From positions 1 through 64,000 of the forward strand of contig JAUCBJ010001739.1 of NCBI GenBank assembly GCA_032718475.1: a DNA stretch of 64,000 nucleotides, written 5' to 3'. Below the pieces are notes generated by a model. That model was not told where the DNA came from, searched no databases, and saw nothing but the letters and a program-made list of their open reading frames with translations. The DNA comes from Nemertoderma westbladi (Eukaryota; Xenacoelomorpha; Nemertodermatida; Nemertodermatidae). The translations under genes and the position numbers were made by a program. Shown one piece after another: positions 1 to 15,609 of the stretch (its first letter is position 1; the number at the start of each line of letters is the position of its first letter).

Positions 1-3000
1 GGCTATTCCGTATGCAATAACTAACTTTCACTTTCACAGTTGTATGGCTATTCCGTATGCAATAACTAACTTTCACTTTCACAGTTGTATGTATGGCTAT
101 TCCGTATGCAATAACTAACTTTCACTTTCACAGTTGTATGTATGGCTATTCCGTATGCAATAACTAACTTTCACTTTCACAGTTGTATGTATGGCTATTC
201 CGTATGCAATAACTAACTTTCACTTTCACAGTTGTATGGCTATTCCGTATACAATAACTAACTTTCACTTTCACAGTTGTATGTATGGCTATTCCGTATA
301 CAATAACTATTTTTCTCTTTCACAGTTGTATGTCTATTCCGTATGCAATAACTAACTTTCACTTTCACAGTTGTATGGCTATTCCGTATACAATAACTAA
401 CTTTCACTTTCACAGTTGTATGGCTATTCCGTATGCAATAACTAACTTTCACTTTCACAGTTGTATGTATGGCTATTCCGTATACAATAACTATTTTTCT
501 CTTTCACAGTTGTATGTCTATTCCGTATGCAATAACTAACTTTCACTTTCACAGTTGTATGGCTATTCCGTATGCAATAACTAACTTTCACTTTCACAGT
601 TGTATGGCTATTCCGTATACAATAACTAACTTTCACTTTCACAGTTGTATGTATGGCTATTCCGTATACAATAACTATTTTTCTCTTTCACAGTTGTATG
701 TCTATTCCGTATGCAATAACTAACTTTCACTTTCACAGTTGTATGGCTATTCCGTATACAATAACTAACTTTCACTTTCACAGTTGTATGTATGGCTATT
801 CCGTATACAATAACTAACTTTCACTTTCACAGTTGTATGGCTATTCCGTATACAATAACTAACTTTCACTTTCACAGTTGTATGGGTATTCCGTATGCAA
901 TAACTAACTTTCACTTTCACAGTTTTATGGCTATTCCGTATACAATAACTATTTTTCTCTTTCACAGTTGTATGGCTATTCCGTATGCAATAACTAACTT
1001 TCACTTTCACAGTTGTATGGCTATTCCGTATACAATAACTAACTTTCACTTTCACAGTTGTATGTATGGCTATTCCGTATGCAATAACTAACTTTCACTT
1101 TCACAGTTGTATGGCTATTCCGTATGCAATAACTAACTTTCACTTTCACAGTTGTATGTATGGCTATTCCGTATGCAATAACTAACTTTCACTTTCACAG
1201 TTGTATGTATGGCTATTCCGTATGCAATAACTAACTTTCACTTTCACAGTTGTATGTATGGCTATTCCGTATGCAATAACTAACTTTCACTTTCACAGTT
1301 GTATGGCTATTCCGTATACAATAACTAACTTTCACTTTCACAGTTGTATGGCTATTCCGTATACAATAACTATTTTTCTCTTTCACAGTTGTATGTCTAT
1401 TCCGTATACAATAACTATTTTTCTCTTTCACAGTTGTATGTCTATTCCGTATGCAATAACTAACTTTCACTTTCACAGTTGTATGGCTATTCCGTATACA
1501 ATAACTAACTTTCACTTTCACAGTTGTATGTATGGCTATTCCGTATGCAATAACTAACTTTCACTTTCACAGTTGTATGTATGGCTATTCCGTATGCAAT
1601 AACTAACTTTCACTTTCACAGTTGTATGTATGGCTATTCCGTATGCAATAACTAACTTTCACTTTCACAGTTGTATGGCTATTCCGTATACAATAACTAA
1701 CTTTCACTTTCACAGTTGTATGTATGGCTATTCCGTATGCAATAACTAACTTTCACTTTCACAGTTGTATGGCTATTCCGTATACAATAACTAACTTTCA
1801 CTTTCACAGTTGTATGTATGGCTATTCCGTATACAATAACTATTTTTCTCTTTCACAGTTGTATGTCTATTCCGTATGCAATAACTAACTTTCACTTTCA
1901 CAGTTGTATGGCTATTCCGTATACAATAACTAACTTTCACTTTCACAGTTGTATGTATGGCTATTCCGTATGTAATAACTAACTTTCACTTTCACAGTTT
2001 TATGGCTATTCCGTATACAATAACTATTTTTCTCTTTCACAGTTGTATGGCTATTCCGTATGCAATAACTAACTTTCACTTTCACAGTTGTATGGCTATT
2101 CCGTATACAATAACTAACTTTCACTTTCACAGTTGTATGTATGGCTATTCCGTATACAATAACTATTTTTCTCTTTCACAGTTGTATGTCTATTCCGTAT
2201 GCAATAACTAACTTTCACTTTCACAGTTGTATGGCTATTCCGTATACAATAACTAACTTTCACTTTCACAGTTGTATGTATGGCTATTCCGTATGTAATA
2301 ACTAACTTTCACTTTCACAGTTTTATGGCTATTCCGTATACAATAACTATTTTTCTCTTTCACAGTTGTATGGCTATTCCGTATGCAATAACTAACTTTC
2401 ACTTTCACAGTTGTATGGCTATTCCGTATACAATAACTAACTTTCACTTTCACAGTTGTATGTATGGCTATTCCGTATGCAATAACTAACTTTCACTTTC
2501 ACAGTTGTATGGCTATTCCGTATACAATAACTAACTTTCACTTTCACAGTTGTATGTATGGCTATTCCGTATACAATAACTATTTTTCTCTTTCACAGTT
2601 GTATGTCTATTCCGTATGCAATAACTAACTTTCACTTTCACAGTTATATGGCTATTCCGTATACAATAACTATTTTTCTCTTTCACAGTTGTATGTCTAT
2701 TCCGTATGCAATAACTAACTTTCACTTTCACAGTTGTATGGCTATTCCGTATACAATAACTAACTTTCACTTTCACAGTTGTATGGCTATTCCGTATGCA
2801 ATAACTAACTTTCACTTTCACAGTTGTATGGCTATTCCGTATGCAATAACTAACTTTCACTTTCACAGTTGTATGTATGGCTATTCCGTATACAATAACT
2901 AACTTTCACTTTCACAGTTGTATGGCTATTCCGTATACAATAACTATTTTTCTCTTTCACAGTTGTATGGCTATTCCGTATACAATAACTATTTTTCTCT

Positions 3001-4702
3001 TTCACAGTTGTATGTCTATTCCGTATGCAATAACTAACTTTCACTTTCACAGTTGTATGGCTATTCCGTATACAATAACTATTTTTCTCTTTCACAGTTG
3101 TATGTCTATTCCGTATGCAATAACTAACTTTCACTTTCACAGTTGTATGGCTATTCCGTATACAATAACTATTTTTCTCTTTCACAGTTGTATGTCTATT
3201 CCGTATGCAATAACTAACTTTCACTTTCACAGTTGTATGTCTATTCCGTATGCAATAACTAACTTTCACTTTCACAGTTGTATGGCTATTCCGTATGCAA
3301 TAACTAACTTTCACTTTCACAGTTGTATGGCTATTCCGTATACAATAACTATTTTTCTCTTTCACAGTTGTATGTCTATTCCGTATGCAATAACTAACTT
3401 TCACTTTCACAGTTGTATGGCTATTCCGTATACAATAACTAACTTTCACTTTCACAGTTGTATGGCTATTCCGTATACAATAACTAACTTTCACTTTCAC
3501 AGTTGTATGGCTATTCCGTATACAATAACTAACTTTCACTTTCACAGTTGTATGGCTATTCCGTATACAATAACTAACTTTCACTTTCACAGTTGTATGG
3601 CTATTCCGTATACAATAACTAACTTTCACTTTCACAGTTGTATGGCTATTCCGTATACAATAACTAACTTTCACTTTCACAGTTGTATGGCTATTCCGTA
3701 TACAATAACTAACTTTCACTTTCACAGTTGTATGGCTATTCCGTATACAATAACTATTTTTCTCTTTCACAGTTGTATGGCTATTCCGTATACAATAACT
3801 ATTTTTCTCTTTCACAGTTGTATGTCTATTCCGTATGCAATAACTAACTTTCACTTTCACAGTTGTATGGCTATTCCGTATGCAATAACTAACTTTCACT
3901 TTCACAGTTGTATGGCTATTCCGTATGCAATAACTAACTTTCACTTTCACAGTTGTATGGCTATTCCGTATGCAATAACTAACTTTCACTTTCACAGTTG
4001 TATGGCTATTCCGTATGCAATAACTAACTTTCACTTTCACAGTTGTATGTCTATTCCGTATGCAATAACTAACTTTCACTTTCACAGTTGTATGGCTATT
4101 CCGTATGCAATAACTAACTTTCACTTTCACAGTTGTATGGCTATTCCGTATGCAATAACTAACTTTCACTTTCACAGTTGTATGGCTATTCCGTATGCAA
4201 TAACTAACTTTCACTTTCACAGTTGTATGTCTATTCCGTATGCAATAACTAACTTTCACTTTCACAGTTGTATGGCTATTCCGTATACAATAACTAACTT
4301 TCACTTTCACAGTTGTATGGCTATTCCGTATGCAATAACTAACTTTCACTTTCACAGTTGTATGGCTATTCCGTATGCAATAACTAACTTTCACTTTCAC
4401 AGTTGTATGGCTATTCCGTATGCAATAACTAACTTTCACTTTCACAGTTGTATGTATGGCTATTCCGTATACAATAACTAACTTTCACTTTCACAGTTGT
4501 ATGGCTATTCCGTATACAATAACTAACTTTCACTTTCACAGTTGTATGGCTATTCCGTATACAATAACTAACTTTCACTTTCACAGTTGTATGGCTATTC
4601 CGTATACAATAACTAACTTTCACTTTCACAGTTGTATGGCTATTCCGTATACAATAACTAACTTTCACTTTCACAGTTGTATGGCTATTCCGTATACAAT
4701 AA

Positions 4703-5712
4703 CTAACTTTCACTTTCACAGTTGTATGTATGGCTATTCCGTATACAATAACTAACTTTCACTTTCACAGTTGTATGGCTATTCCGTATACAATAACTAA
4801 CTTTCACTTTCACAGTTGTATGGCTATTCCGTATACAATAACTATCTTTCTCTTTCACAGTTGTATGGCTATTCCGTATACAATAACTATTTTTCTCTTT
4901 CACAGTTGTATGTCTATTCTGTATGCAATAACTAACTTTCACTTTCACAGTTGTATGTCTATTCCGTATGCAATAACTAACTTTCACTTTCACAGTTGTA
5001 TGTCTATTCCGTATGCAATAACTAACTTTCACTTTCACAGTTGTATGGCTATTCCGTATACAATAACTATTTTTCTCTTTCACAGTTGTATGTCTATTCC
5101 GTATGCAATAACTAACTTTCACTTTCACAGTTGTATGGCTATTCCGTATGTAATAACTAACTTTCACTTTCACAGTTGTATGTATGGCTATTCCGTATAC
5201 AATAACTAACTTTCACTTTCACAGTTGTATGGCTATTCCGTATACAATAACTAACTTTCACTTTCACAGTTGTATGTATGGCTATTCCGTATACAATAAC
5301 TAACTTTCACTTTCACAGTTGTATGGCTATTCCGTATACAATAACTAACTTTCACTTTCACAGTTGTATGGCTATTCCGTATACAATAACTATTTTTCTC
5401 TTTCACAGTTGTATGGCTATTCCGTATACAATAACTATTTTTCTCTTTCACAGTTGTATGTCTATTCTGTATGCAATAACTAACTTTCACTTTCACAGTT
5501 GTATGTCTATTCCGTATGCAATAACTAACTTTCACTTTCACAGTTGTATGTCTATTCCGTATGCAATAACTAACTTTCACTTTCACAGTTGTATGGCTAT
5601 TCCGTATACAATAACTATTTTTCTCTTTCACAGTTGTATGTCTATTCCGTATGCAATAACTAACTTTCACTTTCACAGTTGTATGGCTATTCCGTATGTA
5701 ATAACTAACTTT
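4703..5712 (+). repeat. Local higher-order duplication within the satellite (548 bp period)
   Basis: The order of variant units from 4730 is repeated from 5278, an offset of 548 bp. Both copies share the rare CTGTATGC unit (TATTCTGTATGC) at the same rank, followed by the same series of TGTCTATT, CTATTTTTCTC and TATGTA variants. The shared private mutation shows that a block of about twelve units was duplicated as a piece, rather than unit by unit. Confidence 0.8.
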
Positions 5713-8700
5713 CACTTTCACAGTTGTATGGCTATTCCGTATACAATAACTATTTTTCTCTTTCACAGTTGTATGTCTATTCCGTATGCAATAACTAACT
5801 TTCACTTTCACAGTTGTATGTCTATTCCGTATGCAATAACTAACTTTCACTTTCACAGTTGTATGTCTATTCCGTATGCAATAACTAACTTTCACTTTCA
5901 CAGTTGTATGGCTATTCCGTATACAATAACTATTTTTCTCTTTCACAGTTGTATGTCTATTCCGTATGCAATAACTAACTTTCACTTTCACAGTTGTATG
6001 GCTATTCCGTATGTAATAACTAACTTTCACTTTCACAGTTGTATGGCTATTCCGTATACAATAACTATTTTTCTCTTTCACAGTTGTATGTCTATTCCGT
6101 ATGCAATAACTAACTTTCACTTTCACAGTTGTATGTATGGCTATTCCGTATACAATAACTATTTTTCACTTTCACAGTTGTATGTCTATTCCGTATGCAA
6201 TAACTAACTTTCACTTTCACAGTTGTATGGCTATTCCGTATGTAATAACTAACTTTCACTTTCACAGTTGTATGGCTATTCCGTATACAATAACTATTTT
6301 TCTCTTTCACAGTTGTATGTCTATTCCGTATGCAATAACTAACTTTCACTTTCACAGTTGTATGTATGGCTATTCCGTATACAATAACTATTTTTCTCTT
6401 TCACAGTTGTATGTCTATTCCGTATGCAATAACTAACTTTCACTTTCACAGTTGTATGGCTATTCCGTATGTAATAACTAACTTTCACTTTCACAGTTGT
6501 ATGGCTATTCCGTATGTAATAACTAACTTTCACTTTCACAGTTGTATGGCTATTCCGTATACAATAACTATTTTTCTCTTTCACAGTTGTATGTCTATTC
6601 CGTATGCAATAACTAACTTTCACTTTCACAGTTGTATGGCTATTCCGTATGTAATAACTAACTTTCACTTTCACAGTTGTATGGCTATTCCGTATGTAAT
6701 AACTAACTTTCACTTTCACAGTTGTATGGCTATTCCGTATACAATAACTATTTTTCTCTTTCACATTTGTATGTCTATTCCGTATGCAATAACTAACTTT
6801 CACTTTCACAGTTGTATGTATGGCTATTCCGTATACAATAACTATTTTTCACTTTCACAGTTGTATGGCTATTCCGTATGCAATAACTAACTTTCACTTT
6901 CACAGTTGTATGTATGGCTATTCCGTATGCAATAACTAACTTTCACTTTCACAGTTGTATGGCTATTCCGTATACAATAACTATTTTTCTCTTTCACAGT
7001 TGTATGTCTATTCCGTATGCAATAACTAACCTTCTCTTTCACAGTTGTATGGCTATTCCGTATACAATAACTATTTTTCACTTTCACAGTTGTATGGCTA
7101 TTCCGTATGCAATAACTAACCTTCTCTTTCACAGTTGTATGGCTATTCCGTATGCAATAACTAACTTTCACTTTCACAGTTGTATGTATGGCTATTCCGT
7201 ATACAATAACTATTTTTCTCTTTCACAGTTGTATGTCTATTCCGTATGCAATAACTAACTTTCACTTTCACAGTTGTATGTATGGCTATTCCGTATGCAA
7301 TAACTATTTTTCTCTTTCACAGTTGTATGTCTATTCCGTATGCAATAACTAACTTTCTCTTTCACAGTTGTATGGCTATTCCGTATGCAATAACTAACTT
7401 TCACTTTCACAGTTGTATGGCTATTCCGTATGCAATAACTAACTTTCACTTTCACAGTTAGTATGGCTATTCCGTATGCAATAACTATTTTTCTCTTTCA
7501 CAGTTGTATGTCTATTCCGTATGCAATAACTAACTTTCACTTTCACAGTTGTATGGCTATTCCGTATGCAATAACTAACTTTCACTTTCACAGTTGTATG
7601 GCTATTCCGTATGCAATAACTAACTTTCACTTTCACAGTTGTATGGCTATTCCGTATGCAATAACTAACTTTCACTTTCACAGTTGTTGTATGGCTATTC
7701 CGTATGCAATAACTAACTTTCACTTTCACAGTTGTATGGCTATTCCGTATGCAATAACTAACTTTCACTTTCACAGTTGTATGTCTATTCCGTATGCAAT
7801 AACTAACTTTCACTTTCACAGTTGTATGGCTATTCCGTATGCAATAACTAACTTTCACTTTCACAGTTGTATGGCTATTCCGTATGCAATAACTAACTTT
7901 CACTTTCACAGTTGTATGTATGGCTATTCCGTATGCAATAACTAACTTTCACTTTCACAGTTGTATGGCTATTCCGTATGCAATAACTAACTTTCACTTT
8001 CACAGTTGTATGGCTATTCCGTATGCAATAACTAACTTTCACTTTCACAGTTGTATGGCTATTCCGTATGCAATAACTAACTTTCACTTTCACAGTTGTA
8101 TGGCTATTCCGTATGCAATAACTAACTTTCACTTTCACAGTTGTATGTATGGCTATTCCGTATGCAATAACTAACTTTCACTTTCACAGTTGTATGGCTA
8201 TTCCGTATGCAATAACTAACTTTCACTTTCACAGTTGTATGTCTATTCCGTATGCAATAACTAACTTTCACTTTCACAGTTGTATGGCTATTCCGTATGC
8301 AATAACTAACTTTCACTTTCACAGTTGTATGGCTATTCCGTATGCAATAACTAACTTTCACTTTCACAGTTGTATGTCTATTCCGTATGCAATAACTAAC
8401 TTTCACTTTCACAGTTGTATGGCTATTCCGTATGCAATAACTAACTTTCACTTTCACAGTTGTATGGCTATTCCGTATACAATAACTATTTTTCTCTTTC
8501 ACAGTTGTATGTCTATTCCGTATGCAATAACTAACTTTCACTTTCACAGTTGTATGGCTATTCCGTATGCAATAACTAACTTTCACTTTCACAGTTGTAT
8601 GGCTATTCCGTATACAATAACTATTTTTCTCTTTCACAGTTGTATGTCTATTCCGTATGCAATAACTAACTTTCACTTTCACAGTTGTATGGCTATTCCG

Positions 8701-11700
8701 TATACAATAACTAACTTTCACTTTCACAGTTGTATGGCTATTCCGTATGTAATAACTAACTTTCACTTTCACAGTTGTATGTTTGGCTATTCCGTATGCA
8801 ATAACTAACTTTCACTTTCACAGTTGTATGGCTATTCCGTATGCAATAACTAACTTTCACTTTCACAGTTGTATGTTTGGCTATTCCGTATGCAATAACT
8901 AACTTTCACTTTCACAGTTGTATGGCTATTCCGTATGTAATAACTAACTTTCACTTTCACAGTTGTATGTTTGGCTATTCCGTATGCAATAACTAACTTT
9001 CACTTTCACAGTTGTATGGCTATTCCGTATGTAATAACTAACTTTCACTTTCACAGTTGTATGTTTGGCTATTCCGTATGCAATAACTAACTTTCACTTT
9101 CACAGTTGTATGGCTATTCCGTATGCAATAACTAACTTTCACTTTCACAGTTATATGGCTATTCCGTATACAATAACTATTTTTCTCTTTCACAGTTGTA
9201 TGTCTATTCCGTATGCAATAACTAACTTTCACTTTCACAGTTGTATGGCTATTCCGTATACAATAACTATTTTTCTCTTTCACAGTTGTATGTCTATTCC
9301 GTATGCAATAACTAACTTTCACTTTCACAGTTGTATGGCTATTCCGTATGCAATAACTAACCTTCTCTTTCACAGTTGTATGGCTATTCCGTATGCAATA
9401 AATAACTTTCACTTTAACAGTTGTATGGCTATTCCGTATACAATAACTATTTTTCTCTTTCACAGTTGTATGGCTATTCCGTATGCAATAACTAACTTTC
9501 ACTTTCACAGTTGTATGGCTATTCCGTATACAATAACTATTTTTCTCTTTCACAGTTGTATGTATGGCTATTCCGTATACAATAACTAACTTTCACTTTC
9601 ACAGTTATATGGCTATTCCGTATGCAATAACTAACTTTCACTTTCACAGTTGTATGGCTATTCCGTATGCAATAACTATTTTTCTCTTTCACAGTTGTAT
9701 GGCTATTCCGTATGCAATAACTATTTTTCTCTTTCACAGTTGTATGTCTATTCCGTATGCAATAACTAACTTTCACTTTCACAGTTGTATGTATGGCTAT
9801 TCCGTATACAATAACTATTTTTCTCTTTCACAGTTGTATGTCTATTCCGTATGCAATAACTAACTTTCACTTTCACAGTTGTATGGCTATTCCGTATGCA
9901 ATAACTATTTTTCTCTTTCACAGTTGTATGGCTATTCCGTATGCAATAACTATTTTTCTCTTTCACAGTTGTATGTCTATTCCGTATGCAATAACTAACT
10001 TTCACTTTCACAGTTGTATGTATGGCTATTCCGTATACAATAACTATTTTTCTCTTTCACAGTTGTATGTCTATTCCGTATGCAATAACTAACTTTCACT
10101 TTCACAGTTGTATGTCTATTCCGTATGCAATAACTAACTTTCACTTTCACAGTTGTATGTCTATTCCGTATGCAATAACTAACTTTCACTTTCACAGTTG
10201 TATGTCTATTCCGTATGCAATAACTAACTTTCACTTTCACAGTTGTATGTCTATTCCGTATGCAATAACTAACTTTCACTTTCACAGTTGTATGGCTATT
10301 CCGTATGCAATAACTAACTTTCACTTTCACAGTTGTATGGCTATTCCGTATACAATAACTATTTTTCTCTTTCACAGTTGTATGTCTATTCCGTATGCAA
10401 TAACTAACTTTCACTTTCACAGTTGTATGGCTATTCCGTATGCAATAACTAACTTTCACTTTCACAGTTGTATGGCTATTCCGTATACAATAACTAACTT
10501 TCACTTTCACAGTTGTATGGCTATTCCGTATGCAATAACTATTTTTCTCTTTCACAGTTGTATGTCTATTCCGTATACAATAACTATTTTTCTCTTTCAC
10601 AGTTGTATGGCTATTCCGTATGCAATAACTAACTTTCACTTTCACAGTTGTATGTATGGCTATTCCGTATACAATAACTATTTTTCTCTTTCACAGTTGT
10701 ATGTCTATTCCGTATGCAATAACTAACTTTCACTTTCACAGTTGTATGTATGGCTATTCCGTATACAATAACTATTTTTCTCTTTCACAGTTGTATGTCT
10801 ATTCCGTATGCAATAACTAACTTTCACTTTCACAGTTATATGGCTATTCCGTATACAATAACTATTTTTCTCTTTCACAGTTGTATGTCTATTCCGTATG
10901 CAATAACTAACTTTCACTTTCACAGTTGTATGGCTATTCCGTATGCAATAACTAACTTTCACTTTCACAGTTATATGGCTATTCCGTATACAATAACTAT
11001 TTTTCTCTTTCACAGTTGTATGTCTATTCCGTATGCAATAACTAACTTTCACTTTCACAGTTGTATGTATGGCTATTCCGTATGCAATAACTAACTTTCA
11101 CTTTCACAGTTGTATGGCTATTCCGTATGCAATAACTAACTTTCACTTTCACAGTTATATGGCTATTCCGTATACAATAACTATTTTTCTCTTTCACAGT
11201 TGTATGTCTATTCCGTATGCAATAACTAACTTTCACTTTCACAGTTGTATGTATGGCTATTCCGTATACAATAACTATTTTTCTCTTTCACAGTTGTATG
11301 TATGGCTATTCCGTATGCAATAACTAACTTTCACTTTCACAGTTGTATGGCTATTCCGTATGCAATAACTAACTTTCACTTTCACAGTTGTATGGCTATT
11401 CCGTATGCAATAACTAACTTTCACTTTCACAGTTGTATGTATGGCTATTCCGTATACAATAACTATTTTTCTCTTTCACAGTTGTATGTCTATTCCGTAT
11501 GCAATAACTAACTTTCACTTTTACAGTTGTATGGCTATTCCGTATGTAATAACTAACTTTCACTTTCACAGTTGTATGGCTATTCCGTATGCAATAACTA
11601 ACTTTCACTTTCACAGTTGTATGTATGGCTATTCCGTATACAATAACTATTTTTCTCTTTCACAGTTGTATGTCTATTCCGTATGCAATAACTAACTTTC

Positions 11701-12660
11701 ACTTTCACAGTTGTATGGCTATTCCGTATGCAATAACTAACTTTCACTTTCACAGTTATATGGCTATTCCGTATACAATAACTATTTTTCTCTTTCACAG
11801 TTGTATGTCTATTCCGTATGCAATAACTAACTTTCACTTTCACAGTTGTATGTCTATTCCGTATGCAATAACTAACTTTCACTTTCACAGTTGTATGGCT
11901 ATTCCGTATGCAATAACTAACTTTCACTTTCACAGTTATATGGCTATTCCGTATACAATAACTATTTTTCTCTTTCACAGTTGTATGTCTATTCCGTATG
12001 CAATAACTAACTTTCACTTTCACAGTTGTATGGCTATTCCGTATGCAATAACTAACTTTCACTTTCACAGTTGTATGTATGGCTATTCCGTATACAATAA
12101 CTATTTTTCTCTTTCACAGTTGTATGTCTATTCCGTATGCAATAACTAACTTTCACTTTCACAGTTGTATGGCTATTCCGTATGCAATAACTAACTTTCA
12201 CTTTCACAGTTGTATGGCTATTCCGTATGCAATAACTAACTTTCACTTTCACAGTTATATGGCTATTCCGTATACAATAACTATTTTTCTCTTTCACAGT
12301 TGTATGTCTATTCCGTATGCAATAACTAACTTTCACTTTCACAGTTGTATGTCTATTCCGTATGCAATAACTAACTTTCACTTTCACAGTTGTATGGCTA
12401 TTCCGTATGCAATAACTATTTTTCACTTTCACAGTTGTATGTATGGCTATTCCGTATGCAATAACTATTTTTCTCTTTCACAGTTGTATGTCTATTCCGT
12501 ATGCAATAACTAACTTTCACTTTCACAGTTGTATGGCTATTCCGTATGCAATAACTATTTTTCTCTTTCACAGTTGTATGTCTATTCCGTATGTAATAAC
12601 TAACTTTCACTTTCACAGTTGTATGGCTATTCCGTATGCAATAACTATTTTTCTCTTTCA

Positions 12661-13144
12661 CAGTTTATGGCTATTCCGTATGCAATAACTATTTTTCTCT
12701 TTCACAGTTGTATGTATGGCTATTCCGTATGCAATAACTAACTTTCACTTTCACAGTTGTATAGCTATTCCGTATGCAATAACTAACTTTCACTTTCACA
12801 GTTGTATGGCTATTCCGTATGCAATAACTAACTTTCACTTTCACAGTTGTATGGCTATTCCGTATGCAATAACTATTTTTCTCTTTCACAGTTTATGGCT
12901 ATTCCGTATGCAATAACTATTTTTCTCTTTCACAGTTGTATGTATGGCTATTCCGTATGCAATAACTAACTTTCACTTTCACAGTTGTATAGCTATTCCG
13001 TATGCAATAACTAACTTTCACTTTCACAGTTGTATGTCTATTCCGTATGTAATAACTAACTTTCACTTTCACAGTTGTATGGCTATTCCGTATGCAATAA
13101 CTATTTTTCTCTTTCACAGTTTATGGCTATTCCGTATGCAATAA
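12661..13144 (+). repeat. Local higher-order duplication (228 bp period, five units)
   Basis: A five-unit block is repeated at an offset of 228 bp (12689 and 12917). Both copies carry a shortened junction reading CAGTTTATGG instead of CAGTTGTATGG, and a rare unit with TGTATAGCTATT. A third CAGTTTATGG junction at about 13118 closes the second block. Confidence 0.75.
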
Positions 13145-15609
13145 CTATTTTTCTCTTTCACAGTTGTATGTATGGCTATTCCGTATGCAATAACTATTTT
13201 TCTCTTTCACAGTTGTATGGCTATTCCGTATGTAATAACTAACTTTCACTTACACAGTTGTATGGCTATTCCGCATACAATAACTATTTTTCTCTTTCAC
13301 AGTTGTATGGCTATTCCGTATGCAATAACTATTTTTCTCTTTCACAGTTGTATGTATGGCTATTCCGTATGCAATAACTAACTTTCACTTTCACAGTTGT
13401 ATGGCTATTCCGTATGCAATAACTAACTTTCACTTTCACAGTTGTATGGCTATTCCGTATGCAATAACTAACTTTCACTTTCACAGTTGTATGGCTATTC
13501 CGTATGTAATAACTAACTTTCACTTTCACAGTTGTATGGCTATTCCGTATGCAATAACTAACTTTCACTTTCACAGTTGTATGGCTATTCCGTATGCAAT
13601 AACTAACTTTCACTTTCACAGTTGTATGGCTATTCCGTATGCAATAACTATTTTTCTCTTTCACAGTTGTATGGCTATTCCGTATGCAATAACTATTTTT
13701 CTCTTTCACAGTTGTATGTATGGCTATTCCGTATGCAATAACTAACTTTCACTTTCACAGTTGTATGTCTATTCCGTATGCAATAACTATTTTTCTCTTT
13801 CACAGTTGTATGTCTATTCCGTATGCAATAACTAACTTTCACTTTCACAGTTGTATGTCTATTCCGTATGCAATAACTATTTTTCTCTTTCAGAGTTGTA
13901 TGGCTATTCCGTATGCAATAACTAACTTTCACTTTCACAGTTGTATGTCTATTCCGTATGCAATAACTATTTTTCTCTTTCACAGTTGTATGTCTATTCC
14001 GTATACAATAACTATTTTTCTCTTTAACAACAGTTGTATGGCTATTCCGTATGCAATAACTATTTTTCTCTTTCACAGTTGTATGTATGGCTATTCCGTA
14101 TGCAATAACTAACTTTCACTTTCACAGTTGTATGGCTATTCCGTATGCAATAACTAACTTTCACTTTCACAGTTGTATGGCTATTCCGTATGCAATAACT
14201 AACTTTCACTTTCACAGTTGTATGGCTATTCCGTATGTAATAACTAACTTTCACTTTCACAGTTGTATGGCTATTCCGTATGCAATAACTAACTTTCACT
14301 TTCACAGTTGTATGGCTATTCCGTATACAATAACTAACTTTCACTTTCACAGTTGTATGGCTATTCCGTATGCAATAACTAACTTTTACTTTCACAGTTG
14401 TATGGCTATTCCGTATACAATAACTATTTTTCTCTTTCACAGTTGTATGGCTATTCCGTATGCAATAACTAACTTTCACTTTCACAGTTGTATGGCTATT
14501 CCGTATGCAATAACTAACTTTCACTTTCACAGTTGTATGGCTATTCCGTATGCAATAACTAACTTTCACTTTCACAGTTGTATGTCTATTCCGTATGCAA
14601 TAACTAACTTTCACTTTCACTGTTGTATGGCTATTCCGTATACAATAACTATTTTTCTCTTTCACAGTTGTATGGCTATTCCGTATGCAATAACTAACTT
14701 TCACTTTCACAGTTGTATGGCTATTCCGTATGCAATAACTAACTTTCACTTTCACAGTTGTATGGCTATTCCGTATGCAATAACTAACTTTCACTTTCAC
14801 AGTTGTATGGCTATTCCGTATACAATAACTATTTTTCTCTTTCACAGTTGTATGGCTATTCCGTATGCAATAACTATTTTTCTCTTTCACAGTTGTATGT
14901 ATGGCTATTCCGTATGCAATAACTAACTTTCACTTTCACAGTTGTATGTATGGCTATTCCGTATACAATAACTAACTTTCACTTTCACAGTTGTATGTAT
15001 GGCTATTCCGTATACAATAACTAACTTTCACTTTCACAGTTGTATGTCTATTCCGTATGCAATAACTATTTTTCTCTTTCACAGTTGTATGTATGGCTAT
15101 TCCGTATGCAATAACTAACTTTCACTTTCACAGTTGTATGGCTATTCCGTATGCAATAACTAACTTTCACTTTCACAGTTGTATGGCTATTCCGTATGCA
15201 ATAACTAACTTTCACTTTCACAGTTGTATGGCTATTCCGTATGCAATAACTAACTTTCACTTTCACAGTTGTATGGCTATTCCGTATGCAATAACTAACT
15301 TTCACTTTCACAGTTGTATGGCTATTCCGTATGTAATAACTAACTTTCACTTTCACAGTTGTATGACTATTCCGTATGCAATAACTAACTTTCACTTTCA
15401 CAGTTGTATGGCTATTCCGTATACAATAACTATTTTTCTCTTTCACAGTTGTATGGCTATTCCGTATGCAATAACTAACTTTCACTTTCACAGTTGTATG
15501 GCTATTCCGTATGCAATAACTAACTTTCACTTTAACAGTTGTATGGCTATTCCGTATGCAATAACTAACTTTCACTTTAACAGTTGTATGGCTATTCCGT
15601 ATGCAATAA

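Noticed and set aside
2850-4481. 531- and 534-codon open frames on both strands in the satellite
   Set aside because: The period is 45 bp (15 codons) and the unit lacks stops in one frame on each strand. Frames end wherever a 49 bp unit shifts phase. Nothing distinguishes them from repeat artefacts.
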